NCBI GenBank assembly: GCA_003142095.1
Contig: PLON01000016.1
Location: 1-64,000, forward strand
From: Acidimicrobiaceae bacterium
Lineage (GTDB): Bacteria; Actinomycetota; Acidimicrobiia; Acidimicrobiales; RAAP-2
Direction: 5' to 3'
DNA: 64,000 bases
Shown here: positions 1-9,727 of the stretch, piece after piece
Layout of the letters: each line of letters begins with the position of its first letter
Position numbering within the stretch: the first letter of the stretch is position 1
The notes under the pieces: generated by a model
Told to the model about the DNA's origin: nothing
The model's input: the letters and a program-made list of their open reading frames with translations, nothing else
The model's database searches: none
Made by a program: the position numbers and the translations under genes

Positions 1-651
1 TGGCTGCCGTCGCGCGCCCTCGGTCGTCGCGCGCCCTCGGTCGTGCAACGACGGCCGACCAGTGGACTCTGGCGCAGTTCGGTGGCTTGGTCGCTCACAA
101 TCTTCATGGGCCTGCAGTCTCTCGAGTTCTACGCACTCGTGACCTGGCTGCCCACAATCTTTCGCGACCGCGGCACGCCGAGCGAGACCGCCGGATTTCT
201 GCTCGCGCTGGTCAGCATTGTGGGAATGCTCGGTGCCTTTGTCGCACCGTGGATCGCCCACAAGATGACCGACCAACGTCTCGGGGTGGCGATCGGCGCC
301 GGGGCCCTGGCGCTGGGCATTGCCGGGCTACTCGTGGATCCCCACCACCTCGACGTCCTTTGGGCGGTGCTGTTGGGTTGGGGACAGGGTTCTTCAATCG
401 GTCTGGCTCTCATGATGATGGTCGTGCGAGCCTCGAGTCGTGACGAAGCGATGGCGCTTTCCGGCATGGTTCAAGGATTGGGTTACTTGATCGCGTCGGT
501 TGGTCCTGTGTTGATCGGTGGCCTCTTCGACTTCTCGCACGGCTGGTCGGTGCCGCTCATCGTGCTGCTGGTGCTCGTAGGTTTTCAGGCAATTGCTGGT
601 GATTACGCGGCTCGAGATCGCACTGTCGGTTCAGTGTTGGCGCAGGTCTGA
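1..651 (+). CDS. MFS transporter, C-terminal part (5' truncated by window edge; CynX/MFS-like)
   Basis: Frame 1 is open to the window edge; multiple hydrophobic TM segments (FMGLQSLEFYALVTWLPTIFRDRG..., LGYLIASVGPVLIGGLFD) typical of CynX/NimT-like MFS proteins. Confidence 0.75.
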   Translation, partial: WLPSRALGRRAPSVVQRRPTSGLWRSSVAWSLTIFMGLQSLEFYALVTWLPTIFRDRGTPSETAGFLLALVSIVGMLGAFVAPWIAHKMTDQRLGVAIGAGALALGIAGLLVDPHHLDVLWAVLLGWGQGSSIGLALMMMVVRASSRDEAMALSGMVQGLGYLIASVGPVLIGGLFDFSHGWSVPLIVLLVLVGFQAIAGDYAARDRTVGSVLAQV

Positions 652-908
652 TAGTAAACACCGGCGGTTAGCCATAGAGTTCAACCCCGCGGAACCGTCG
701 GGGGCGTACTTCGTGACTATGACCGGCCAGGTGCTTCTGACGCGCTGCGGCAAGAACTTCACACCGGTTCAGCTGCTTCGCAGTGGACCCAATTCAACAG
801 ATGTGAGACCGCGATTCAACAAGTTTTAGTCACTCGCAGATTGTTGGTGCAGGGGAGCCGAAACCACAGATGTGGTACCAAGCATTACCGTGATCGGGTC
901 TCCTCCAG

Positions 909-1424
909 CTACCAGACTGAGGCCCATCCGGTAACTTCGAGAATCTCTTTTGCGATCTCCACCGGACTTCGACCATCGGTCTGGACCGCGACCGTTCGTC
1001 TCGTCCTTTGTTCGCGCAACGCCTTCGCCTGCGCCAACGTTCGCTTCGTCTGTTCCTCTCGACCAGAGCCAATCTCGCGTGCTTCGACTCGTTGCCTTAG
1101 CGTTTCGTCTGAGGCATGAAGACGAACGATCGTATAGTCAGCATTTCCGATTGACGCGCTTATCCACGCGAGATCGGCGTCCAGATCGAGCATGACGCCA
1201 CTGAGAATCAGACGTGAGTGTCCCAGCGCGGCAAAGCTCTCCCAGAGTGCTGCGAGATTTCTGCAGCTCAGCGCAACCAGCTCCGACAGCGATTCCGGTT
1301 GGGGATAAACGCGATCCAGTTCGTCGGTATCGATCATGGCGTGTGGCACATCAGCGATCTGGAGTTGGCTTCCGATCTCCCATGCGACTGTGCTCTTGCC
1401 AACGCCGGCAACTCCACATATCAC
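909..1424 (-). CDS. AAA family P-loop nucleoside/nucleotide kinase-like protein
   Basis: N-terminal Walker A ICGVAGVGKST, 171 aa, kinase-like LID region REIGSGREEQTKR. Confidence 0.7.
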   Translation of the reverse strand: MICGVAGVGKSTVAWEIGSQLQIADVPHAMIDTDELDRVYPQPESLSELVALSCRNLAALWESFAALGHSRLILSGVMLDLDADLAWISASIGNADYTIVRLHASDETLRQRVEAREIGSGREEQTKRTLAQAKALREQRTRRTVAVQTDGRSPVEIAKEILEVTGWASVW

Positions 1425-1526
1425 GAGGACGTCACACGAAGGAGAGGATACGACAGCACAAGATTGGCGAAATATCGATCCGGAGAACTGCCAACGTCGC
1501 TCGACGTCGGTTGATCCGCGTCAGTG

Positions 1527-1567
1527 ACCCGAAGCATCAGGTTTGCAACCTCGCACTGGCGGCTGGG
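1527..1567. repeat. Interspersed 41-bp repeat, copy 1
   Basis: acccgaagcatcaggtttgcaacctcgcactggcggctggg; 39/41 identical to 2192-2232; a second weaker shared block follows (gtcgcgtgagccgacttcaac vs attgcgtgacccgacgtgaac). Confidence 0.85.
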
Positions 1568-1871
1568 TTGAGTAGTGCAGGTCGTGTCGCGTGAGCCGAC
1601 TTCAACAATCTGCGACTGGAGATTCAGGGCAGGTCACGAGGAGCCCGCGGTCGAACAGCGAGGCGATTTCCGAAGCGCTTGGTCGGCTTGTTGACAACGA
1701 GGTCGGACCCGCTCTGAACCTCCCTCGAGCCGACATGTCATCAGTATTGATGTGTAAGCCTTCGACAGCGGATTGAGAGCGCGCCGACCGCGACCCCATC
1801 GAACGCATCACCTGAGCACTCCCGTTGATTTTGCCCGGACGTCCCAATCGACGAGCTCTGCGACCACCGCG

Positions 1872-2057
1872 CTACCGGCTGGAGCCGACCGCCAAGATCC
1901 GGCGGAGTAGGTATAAGTCAAGGACCAGGGGGACGATAAATACCAGACCCCACCAGTACCCCGTGGCGCAAAGCACAATGACGATGACGGCGATCCAAAC
2001 TGCCAGCAGCAGCCGTATCACCAGCGATGACTTCCGGTGCCGCAGATCCCAGTTCAT
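1872..2057 (-). CDS. Small membrane protein (about 61 aa, two TM segments)
   Basis: ATG at 2057 preceded by AGGAGGAAC-like SD; LLLAVWIAVIVIVLCATGYWWGLVFIVPLVLDLYLLRRIL. Confidence 0.55.
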   Translation of the reverse strand: MNWDLRHRKSSLVIRLLLAVWIAVIVIVLCATGYWWGLVFIVPLVLDLYLLRRILAVGSSR

Positions 2058-2191
2058 TGTTCCTCCTGCGCTACTCCAACTGGCCTCTGGCATCCCCCAC
2101 GGAGACCCGAGGTGCTTGGACACGGGACCAATGAAGGCGATAGGCGCCTGTCCGATTCACGCATACTTTACCATTGTCATTTTTATGTACA

Positions 2192-2232
2192 ACCCGAAGC
2201 GACAGGTTTGCAACCTCGCACTGGCGGCTGGG
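2192..2232. repeat. Interspersed 41-bp repeat, copy 2
   Basis: acccgaagcgacaggtttgcaacctcgcactggcggctggg; direct repeat of 1527-1567. Confidence 0.85.
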
Positions 2233-2573
2233 CGCGTGGGTTCTATTGCGTGACCCGACGTGAACCCGCACGCTGAACGTCTGCACAGAATTTAAAAATC
2301 CCACATTTCATCCCGCAGACCAATCCGACACCACCGGACAAGTTTTCTTTGATTCTCGGATGATTCCGACCCCACCGGACGAATCCGAACAGACGCATCC
2401 CTCTTTTAATCCCAAGATGCCGGGATCGAGAACCGGGCGGCCCAATGATAGAAACTGATTGTTCACGCTCGTGGTTCCCAACGGTCGCGCGACTAACGCA
2501 CTGGAATGGAAATTCGACGGATGAAATCGCTTTTGTAGACGCAAAACTGCGCGCCATCATGCGCGCCGCTTCG

Positions 2574-4055
2574 TCAGAGGTCGTTTCCGGCGTATGAAAG
2601 ATTGAAGCTCTTGTTGATGAGAGGAAAGTCGGGCACGATGGTGTCAGCCAGCGATGTCGCAAGAGCAGGCCAATTGAAAAACGAAGGGTCAGCGATGCAA
2701 CAGCGCGCCACGACACCCGCCACATCGAGCTCTACTCGATGGACAATCGAGCCCCGCCACCCTTCGACGATCCCGAGTCCCGACGCAGACCCGGGCTGCG
2801 AGAGAGCCTCGGAGCTCTCGAGGCGTGGCGAGAGACCGACGTGCCCACGTATGAGCTCGAGAGAGTTCCTCATTTCGTCGGAACGTTGCGTGAATCGCGC
2901 GAGGACGTCACCCTGTGACTGAGTAATCAGTCGAAACGCTGACCCGCCCGACACGAAGGGTTGAGAGTGCCTCGCATCAACCCGTTGGCCCGACGCACGC
3001 GCCACGACACCAAGCGTTCCAATGGCCTCGGCATCGTCCGCCAACAGTACTGCCGTTCCTTCGAAGCGATCGAAGACCGTACTGTTGGAAGAGATGAACT
3101 CCATCAATTGACTCAGCTCACTCGCGACGTTGTCAAGTTCTGCGGACGTCGGAAGGCGTCGAACCGAGGTGAGTCCCGGAAGAATCGATCCACGTAGCAG
3201 ACGGTGTCCCGTGACTGACTCGTTGAGGCGGAGCAGTTGTTCTCGAATCACCATTGCCCGCGCGTGCGCCACGCCAAAACCAACGTCGCTGCACATAGCG
3301 CCGATGTCTCCCACGTGATTGTAGATCCGCTCCAACTCGAGGAGTATGGAGCGGATCACACGAGCGTCGTGTGAAACGTCGATTCCTTGCGCCTCTTCGA
3401 CGGCCATGCAGTAGGCGAGACCGTGACCGACGGCGGTGTCGCCCGAGATACGCTCGGCAATCTGTAGTCCCTCATTAATGTTTACGCCCTGGAACATTCG
3501 CTCAATACCACGGTGCAAGAACCAAAGTCGCGCGGTCATTTTGAGTATCGTCTCGCCCACGACCGAGAAGCGGAAGTGTCCTGGCTCAATGAGTCCGGCG
3601 TGCACCGGGCCTACGGGTATCTCGTAGACCCCGGTGCCCCGCACCTCAATGAAGGGATACGGTACGCCCTCGTGAGCCATGGCGGGAGTCGGTCCCGCGT
3701 CGTGGCGCATTGGATACCAGTGCTCGGGCCAGTGAGAGTGTCGAACGAGAGGTCGAAGAAAGGGATGTCCTTCGGGGATAACGCCAAAGGTGTCGTGCAT
3801 CTGTCGCTCGAAGCGGCTCGCGGGAAATGAAAGGTCGCTAAGCGTGGGCACCCGGGGATCATTCGGGTTAAGTCGGACCGTGAGTTCGAGACGATGATCC
3901 GGAGGACCGCTGGTAAAAACATAGACCACGCGAAGACTCTCGCCGTCGTCGTGGGCCGCTATCAACGCCAATCGATAGCCACTCTCCAGTGTCTGCTTCG
4001 CGGTGGCGTGCAGCGCAGAAGCCGGAAGCTCGAGGGTCTTACGACGACCGGTCAC
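2574..4055 (-). CDS. Hydrogenase-4/formate hydrogenlyase large-subunit-like protein (NuoC+NuoD-like), lacking NiFe ligands; Ehr-type
   Basis: NuoC-like N-terminus (FPASRFERQMHDTFGVIPEGHP) and NuoD-like core (GPVHAGLIEPGHFRF...LWFLHRGIERMFQG); GTG start at 4055 overlaps upstream TGA (GTGA). L1 region reads AERISGDTAVGHG, C-term DPSFFNWPAL. Confidence 0.9.
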   Translation of the reverse strand: MTGRRKTLELPASALHATAKQTLESGYRLALIAAHDDGESLRVVYVFTSGPPDHRLELTVRLNPNDPRVPTLSDLSFPASRFERQMHDTFGVIPEGHPFLRPLVRHSHWPEHWYPMRHDAGPTPAMAHEGVPYPFIEVRGTGVYEIPVGPVHAGLIEPGHFRFSVVGETILKMTARLWFLHRGIERMFQGVNINEGLQIAERISGDTAVGHGLAYCMAVEEAQGIDVSHDARVIRSILLELERIYNHVGDIGAMCSDVGFGVAHARAMVIREQLLRLNESVTGHRLLRGSILPGLTSVRRLPTSAELDNVASELSQLMEFISSNSTVFDRFEGTAVLLADDAEAIGTLGVVARASGQRVDARHSQPFVSGGSAFRLITQSQGDVLARFTQRSDEMRNSLELIRGHVGLSPRLESSEALSQPGSASGLGIVEGWRGSIVHRVELDVAGVVARCCIADPSFFNWPALATSLADTIVPDFPLINKSFNLSYAGNDL

Positions 4056-5515
4056 GGCGCCACCACGTGTGCCGCCGCATGCAGGAGCGACAGTAGAGGC
4101 CACGCCGACACGCCGATAAAGGCGCACACGACCAGTGCCGTGACGAGCGGAACGACGACCGAACGAGCGCTCAGCGGTACAGCAACCGACGAATCACCCC
4201 CCAACAACAGATGACGCGCGTGGTTGGTCATCGAGACGAAGATCACGGAGAGACAGACGAGCGAGATGGCCACGACCCACCACAGTCCGACGTTAACTTC
4301 GGCGCGTGCCATCGTGAACTCACTAACGAAAAGGCTGAAGGGAGGAAAACCGAGCAGCGCGAGGAGCCCACACCCAAAGATTCCGCCGACTACCGGACGA
4401 CGCGCTAACAGCCCTTTGACTTTGGCGATCTCGGTCGTTCCCTCGGCGTGAGCGATCTCACCCGAAGAGATAAAGAGGGTCGACTTGGTGAGACCGTGTC
4501 CGAGCATGTGCAGAAGCACCGCCGCGATCGCGAGTGAACTACCGGCCGCGGCACCAAGGGCCAGGAGCCCCATGTGTTCGACACTGGAGTACGCGAGCAT
4601 TCGTTTGTAGTCGCGCTGAGCGATCAGCAGGACCGCGGCCACCAACAACGACAACAGTCCCACAACGATGAAGAGCGTTCGAGGAAAGGCCGGGCCGAGC
4701 GCGGCGTCGGCGATCGCCTTGAATCGTAAGAGAGCGTAGAAGGCCACGGTCAAAAGAACGCCCGACATGAGAGCCGACACCGGCGCGGGGGCCTGACTGT
4801 GAGCGTCGGCGAGCCAACTGTGCGTCGGGGCTAGTCCCACCTTGGTGCCATAACCGAGGACCAGCAGCGTTATGGCGAGACGCATGACCCCGTGGTTGAG
4901 GTGCGGCGCGATCGCCATCAGCGACGTCCAGTTGAGCGACACCGCGCCAGGCGTGTCAACGCCCGAGTGAAGGGCGGCGAAGTAGACCAGCACGGTGCCC
5001 AGAAAGGCCAGCGCGATGCCGACTGAGCAGAGAATGACGTACTTCCACGACGCCTCGATGGCCTTCTTCGTTCGATTGTGACTGACGAGAAAGGTGGTCG
5101 CGATGGTCGTCGCTTCAACGGCCACCCAGAGCACGCCGAGGTTCGCCGCGAGTACCGCAGTGAGCATGCACGTGATGAAGACCTGCATCAGGACGACGTA
5201 ATAACTCGCGTGCCGAGGGATCGTCGTTCCCTCGGCAATCTCTTGGCTCATGACTCGAGGGGTCTGCAGCGTCGCGAGTAGCGAAACGGTGCCAATGACG
5301 ACCACCATGAACGAGCTGAGCGCGTCCGCATGAAGGGTTCCGTGCAGGGCCGACACCGGACCGTGCGAGGACGTCGTGATACAGAGAGCGATCCCAATTC
5401 CGAGCACGCCCGCCGACGAGAGGGCACTCCCCCAGCCAATCCATCGCCGCCACGGAACGACGAGTGAGACGACCCCCATCAAAAGAGGAATCACGAGAGC
5501 GAGCAGACTCAGCAT
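4052..5515 (-). CDS. Hydrogenase-4 subunit F-like proton-translocating antiporter subunit (NuoN/MrpD-like)
   Basis: APAPVSALMSGVLLTVAFYALLRF, HMLGHGLTKSTLFISSGEI motifs. Confidence 0.9.
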   Translation of the reverse strand: MLSLLALVIPLLMGVVSLVVPWRRWIGWGSALSSAGVLGIGIALCITTSSHGPVSALHGTLHADALSSFMVVVIGTVSLLATLQTPRVMSQEIAEGTTIPRHASYYVVLMQVFITCMLTAVLAANLGVLWVAVEATTIATTFLVSHNRTKKAIEASWKYVILCSVGIALAFLGTVLVYFAALHSGVDTPGAVSLNWTSLMAIAPHLNHGVMRLAITLLVLGYGTKVGLAPTHSWLADAHSQAPAPVSALMSGVLLTVAFYALLRFKAIADAALGPAFPRTLFIVVGLLSLLVAAVLLIAQRDYKRMLAYSSVEHMGLLALGAAAGSSLAIAAVLLHMLGHGLTKSTLFISSGEIAHAEGTTEIAKVKGLLARRPVVGGIFGCGLLALLGFPPFSLFVSEFTMARAEVNVGLWWVVAISLVCLSVIFVSMTNHARHLLLGGDSSVAVPLSARSVVVPLVTALVVCAFIGVSAWPLLSLLHAAAHVVAP

Positions 5516-6174
5516 CAGTCGTGGAGCTCTCTCATCTGGTCTAGATCGAATGATCCATGGCGGGCTCCCGCGTTGACGACGAGCACCTGAAGAACAACGA
5601 CCACGAGCAGAACGTCGAGGGTCGAACCGAGTTCCACGATCAGCGGCACGCCAGCGGTCAGGAGGAAAGTGACGAGCCCGATGCCGTTATCGACCAGTAA
5701 GAGTCCCACGATCTGTGAGACGGACCGGCGCCTGGTCACCAACATGAAGTAGCCCACTAACACCGTCGCCACGCCAACGGGCACCAGACGCGACGCGGCG
5801 GAAGGAGCGAGTGCGGTGAGTTTGGAACTTACGACGTAGGAGACGACGATGAGGAACGCGGCTGAGACGAGTGAAGCTGGCACGTTGATGAGCGGCGCCG
5901 TCTCACGACTTCTCGGGTCGAGACGGATCACCCGACGAAGCAGCCAGGGCACCAGTGCTCCCTTCACGGCAAGAACAAGTGCTGCCGTTATCGCCAGACC
6001 GAGATCGCGTTCGTGCCAGGCCAACACGCCAGCCACTGAAGCGAGCGCTACTCCTTGGAGACGCAACATGGTGACGATGGTGCGAACCTGGCGTCGCCAG
6101 AGGGTCATCACGGCGCACACGAGAACTGCTCCCGTGGTGAGCTCGAGCGCTCCGACGTAGAACGACGTACTCAT
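5515..6174 (-). CDS. Hydrogenase-4 subunit E-like membrane protein (NuoK-like)
   Basis: ATG at 6174 (MSTSFYVGALELTTG) overlaps hyfC stop (ATGA); IVGLLLVDNGIGLVTFLLTAGVPLIVELGSTLDVLLVVVVLQVL typical HyfE. Confidence 0.85.
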   Translation of the reverse strand: MSTSFYVGALELTTGAVLVCAVMTLWRRQVRTIVTMLRLQGVALASVAGVLAWHERDLGLAITAALVLAVKGALVPWLLRRVIRLDPRSRETAPLINVPASLVSAAFLIVVSYVVSSKLTALAPSAASRLVPVGVATVLVGYFMLVTRRRSVSQIVGLLLVDNGIGLVTFLLTAGVPLIVELGSTLDVLLVVVVLQVLVVNAGARHGSFDLDQMRELHD

Positions 6175-7136
6175 CGCGTAGCCAGTTGCGTTATGACGGC
6201 GAGCACCGCGAGCACGAAGCCGCCCGCGAGAAGTTCGGGCACTCGAAAGAGGCGCAACTTGGCGCTGTGCACTTCGATGAGTGAAACGGCGACGGCGAGA
6301 AGTGACGTCTTTAGCGCTAAGAACACGACGGCGGCGAGCAGTCCAAGAATCGAGCTTCCGGTGGCGACGCCCCAAGGAACGAAGAGGTTCATGAGCAGAG
6401 CAAAGAGCAGCCCGAGTCGCATGGCGGCTCCCAGCGTGACGAGCCCTAGATCGGATCCGGCATATTCGAGGGTCATGGCCTCGTGAATCATCGTGAGTTC
6501 GAGGTGGGTATTTGGGTTGTCGACTGGAAGCCGTCCGGTCTCGGCGATGACCACGATCACGATTGCCACGAGCGCCAAGAGTCTCGTGGGCGTCGAAGTC
6601 CACACCGGATGAGTGATGGTGGCGGCGACGATCGCGGGGAGGTTCGACGTTCGAGCCTGAATGGACAGAGCAATGACCGCAACGAGGAGCGCGGGCTCGG
6701 CGAGCGCGCCAATAGTGATGGCTCGGCTCGATCCCATTCCCCCAAAAGCGGTGCCGGTGTCGAGGCCCGCCAAGGCCATGGCGATAGAGCCCGTCAACAA
6801 GAGATAGACGATCACAAAGAGATCGGAGCTGGCACTCAGGAGAGGGTGCGTCGTCACCAACGGCGATATCGCCACGGCCAGCGTGGTGGAACCCAGCACG
6901 ACGAGTGGCGCAACGGCCAGCACCGCGCTCGAATGATGAGCGCGCAGACCCTCCTTCCCCATGAGCTTTCGCAGATCTCGAAGCGGCTGATGGATCGGCG
7001 CGCCCACCCGTCCTTCCGCGCGGGCTCGAACCTTGGCCATCAGTCCCATCAGCAGCGGACCACCAAGGACGATGAGGGCGACTTGAAGAATCGACGCGAT
7101 GATCGCGTAGCCGAGAGGTGGGCCGTCGGGCGTCAC
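6171..7136 (-). CDS. Hydrogenase-4 subunit C / HycD-like membrane protein (NuoH-like)
   Basis: GPLLMGLMAKVRARAEGRVGAPIHQPLRDLRKLMGKEGL, AETGRLPVDNPNTHLELTMIHEAM. Confidence 0.92.
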   Translation of the reverse strand: MTPDGPPLGYAIIASILQVALIVLGGPLLMGLMAKVRARAEGRVGAPIHQPLRDLRKLMGKEGLRAHHSSAVLAVAPLVVLGSTTLAVAISPLVTTHPLLSASSDLFVIVYLLLTGSIAMALAGLDTGTAFGGMGSSRAITIGALAEPALLVAVIALSIQARTSNLPAIVAATITHPVWTSTPTRLLALVAIVIVVIAETGRLPVDNPNTHLELTMIHEAMTLEYAGSDLGLVTLGAAMRLGLLFALLMNLFVPWGVATGSSILGLLAAVVFLALKTSLLAVAVSLIEVHSAKLRLFRVPELLAGGFVLAVLAVITQLATR

Positions 7137-9127
7137 GCCAGCACCACCAAAACGATGAGGAGCGCAACGAAGCCAAACGCCAGGTAGCGGTGAACGCTTC
7201 CGTTTTGAAGACGCCGGGCAGCTAGTCCGACGCGCGTGAAAGTGCGGATCACCGGTTGGTACGCGAGGCGCTCGACGGCGTCGTCGACACGACTCTCGTA
7301 GGAGAGTGACTGCTCGTAGTAGTGCGATTCGACGGCGTGGGTGACTTCCACGTCAATCTCTGGACGCAGAACGTCAGCGAACACACGTTGGAGTGGCTCG
7401 GCGTACGAGGTCGCCGTGTACTGCATGCGTGCCGTGGGCCGGTCGCCTCCCCCACGCCAGGCCTCTACCTTTCGCGCGGGACGGCGAAGCAGCGATTTAA
7501 CTCCCGAGATAAGTGCGACGATCATCAAGAAGCCCGCCAACAGCAACATTGGCTCGATCGCGCCGCGAACGTGATCGAGCGTGAGCCCGATTCCGTTTTC
7601 GACCGAACGAGAGACGACGCTCGCGGAGCCCACGTCCGCGGCGCGGCTCACGAGGGGAATCACCAAGCCGGGCGCCACGCCAAGGGCGACGCACGGAATA
7701 CACAAAATTCCCATACCGAATTGCATTGCGCGCGGAACTTCGTGAGCCGACGCCGCGCCAGTGGATCGAGCCTGACCCAGAAACCCAATGCCGATGGCTT
7801 TCACGAACGTAACGGCCGTCAAGCCACCGGTCAGCGCCAGCGCAACGACGCCCACCAAGAGCACGATCAAAGTCGGTGAACTCTTATCGACGAAGCCGTG
7901 GAGTAGTCCTTGCAGCAAGAGCCACTCACTGGTGAATCCACTGAACGCCGGCACGGCGACGATCGACAGGGCACCGACTCCGAAAAGGGCCGTCGTTATC
8001 GGGATTCGACGAATCAGTCCACCGAGCTGATCGAGACTTCGAGAGCCCGTCGCGCGTTCTACGGCACCCGCACCGAGGAAGAGACAGCCCTTAAAGGACG
8101 CGTGCGAGACGACAAGGAGCAAGGCGCCGATCAAGGCAAGATGAGCGTCCCCTGGGTGACCGGTCGCGGCGAGAGCTCCGGAACATCCAACACCGATCAG
8201 AACGAGCCCGAGGATGTCGATCGTGGAGTAGGCCAGCAGTCGCTTGAGATCAACGCTCGTCACCGCGTGCAGCGCGCCGAAGAGTGCGGACACGACGCCG
8301 AGCGCGACAACAACGACCCACCACCAGAGCGTGCCGCCCGCCAACAAATCGTCGCCGACTCTCACGATGCCGTACACACCCATGGCGACCATCGCGCTCG
8401 ACATCAGCGCCGACACATGGCTCGGCGCCTCGGGATGAGCCTTGGGCAGCCACACGTGAAACGGTACGGCGCCCGCCTTCGACGCGAAGCCGATCAAGGT
8501 GAGAACGAAGGCAAACGACCGCAACGTCGGCGACATCGCGGAGGCGTGCGCTCTGATGTCACCGAACGTTTGACCACTCTTCAGTGACAACAGAAGAAGT
8601 CCGAGAAGTATTGACGCCGCCCCGAGTTGGGTCATTGCCCCGTACCACTGGGCGGCCGAGCGCGCTTCAACGTGTCGACGCTGTTCGACCATGATCAGCA
8701 ACATCGAACTCAGTGCCATGAATTCCCATGAGAACATCAAGGTGACGACACTCGACGCGGCTGGCACGGACAACAGCGACATCAAAAACAACAGCAGCAG
8801 GCTGAGTGCCGTACGAGAACGAAGTTCGCTCTTCGCGTAACCCACGTAGTAAACGAGCGTCGCGATACCTACGAAGGACGTCATCGCCACGAACAGCGCT
8901 CCGAGAGGGTCGAGCGTAAGGCTCACTCCGTTCAACGGTAGAAGGAGTGATGAATGGAACGACGCCGCGCGTCCGCTGATCAACACGTGAGACGCCGCGA
9001 CAAATGTCAGGAGACACCCCAACGACCCGCTCAGTGATGCGACAACGACTCGACGTTCGATCGAGAGGACCATTGCCGCGACGAGACCGAGGACACAGCA
9101 GCCCAGACCGGCCAGGAAGAGCACCAC
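7133..9127 (-). CDS. Hydrogenase-4 subunit B / HycC-like antiporter subunit (NuoL-like)
   Basis: FHVWLPKAHPEAPSHVSALMSSAMVAMGVYGI, SHASFKGCLFLGAGAV; in-frame GTG at 9127 directly after the TAA of the preceding gene (the ORF-track start at 9286 overlaps that gene). Confidence 0.88.
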   Translation of the reverse strand: MVLFLAGLGCCVLGLVAAMVLSIERRVVVASLSGSLGCLLTFVAASHVLISGRAASFHSSLLLPLNGVSLTLDPLGALFVAMTSFVGIATLVYYVGYAKSELRSRTALSLLLLFLMSLLSVPAASSVVTLMFSWEFMALSSMLLIMVEQRRHVEARSAAQWYGAMTQLGAASILLGLLLLSLKSGQTFGDIRAHASAMSPTLRSFAFVLTLIGFASKAGAVPFHVWLPKAHPEAPSHVSALMSSAMVAMGVYGIVRVGDDLLAGGTLWWWVVVVALGVVSALFGALHAVTSVDLKRLLAYSTIDILGLVLIGVGCSGALAATGHPGDAHLALIGALLLVVSHASFKGCLFLGAGAVERATGSRSLDQLGGLIRRIPITTALFGVGALSIVAVPAFSGFTSEWLLLQGLLHGFVDKSSPTLIVLLVGVVALALTGGLTAVTFVKAIGIGFLGQARSTGAASAHEVPRAMQFGMGILCIPCVALGVAPGLVIPLVSRAADVGSASVVSRSVENGIGLTLDHVRGAIEPMLLLAGFLMIVALISGVKSLLRRPARKVEAWRGGGDRPTARMQYTATSYAEPLQRVFADVLRPEIDVEVTHAVESHYYEQSLSYESRVDDAVERLAYQPVIRTFTRVGLAARRLQNGSVHRYLAFGFVALLIVLVVLA

Positions 9128-9129
9128 GA

Positions 9130-9624
9130 TTATCGGGCGGTGAGGCTGCGCAGCGCCTGGGTAATCGCTCCTGGATGAGGAGGACATCCCGGAATGCGAA
9201 CGTCCACGTCGACAAAGGAATCCAGCGTCCCCGCAACCCCGTAGGCGTCTCGAAAGATGCCGCCGCTCACCGCACAGTCGCCACACGCGACGACGACGAT
9301 CGGTCGAGGTAGCGCGTCAAGTGTTCGTACTAACGCTCCCGCCATGTTCCGAGTAACGACTCCGGTAACTAATACACCGTCAGCGTGGCGCGGTGAAGCG
9401 ACCAATCGAGCGCCGAATCGTGCGGCGTCGTACGTTGGCGCAAACGCCGAGGCAATCTCTACTTCACAGCCGTTACACGAGCCAGCGTCCACGTGGCGGA
9501 GTTGAAGCGAACCTCGTAGCCCGGTGCCAGGTATCACTTCGGGTATCGAGGCTGCACGTTCAGTACGCGCTCTGGAGAAAAGTGAACGAAAGATGGATCC
9601 CTTGCGGTACCGGAACGTCGACAT
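9130..9624 (-). CDS. Hydrogenase small-subunit-like Fe-S protein (NuoB/HycG-like)
   Basis: DAGSCNGCEVEI, VACGDCAVSGGIF, IPGCPPHPGAI: 4Fe-4S ligands retained. Confidence 0.92.
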   Translation of the reverse strand: MSTFRYRKGSIFRSLFSRARTERAASIPEVIPGTGLRGSLQLRHVDAGSCNGCEVEIASAFAPTYDAARFGARLVASPRHADGVLVTGVVTRNMAGALVRTLDALPRPIVVVACGDCAVSGGIFRDAYGVAGTLDSFVDVDVRIPGCPPHPGAITQALRSLTAR

Positions 9625-9727
9625 TAGTCCTGCCTATCGACAGACCACGGCGAATAGGCGTCGATTAACTGCACCATCACGCACCGAGAGTCAAGGTCAA
9701 TCCCGCCCCGCAGCAACACCGTTGCCG

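Noticed and set aside
1214-2253. Small plus-strand ORFs (126 aa, 142 aa) sharing the peptide VCNLALAAG
   Set aside because: The shared peptide is translation of the 41-bp nucleotide repeat; no coding signature otherwise.
2323-2382. Direct repeat tccgacaccaccggaca / tccgaccccaccggacg
   Set aside because: Short (about 17 bp), only two copies, with no context suggesting function.
2574-4055. Annotation as an active [NiFe] hydrogenase / formate hydrogenlyase large subunit
   Set aside because: Both CxxC metal-binding motifs are absent in the translated sequence; treated as Ehr-type instead.
5515-7176. 553-aa ORF in the track as one protein
   Set aside because: The N-terminal ~330 aa are low-complexity Arg/Ser-rich out-of-frame translation of hyfC; only the segment from ATG 6174 resembles HyfE.
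6483-7187. 234-aa plus-strand ORF and other long antisense ORFs over the hydrogenase-like operon
   Set aside because: Opposite strand of genes with strong family motifs; Arg/Gly/Asp/His-rich shadow composition.
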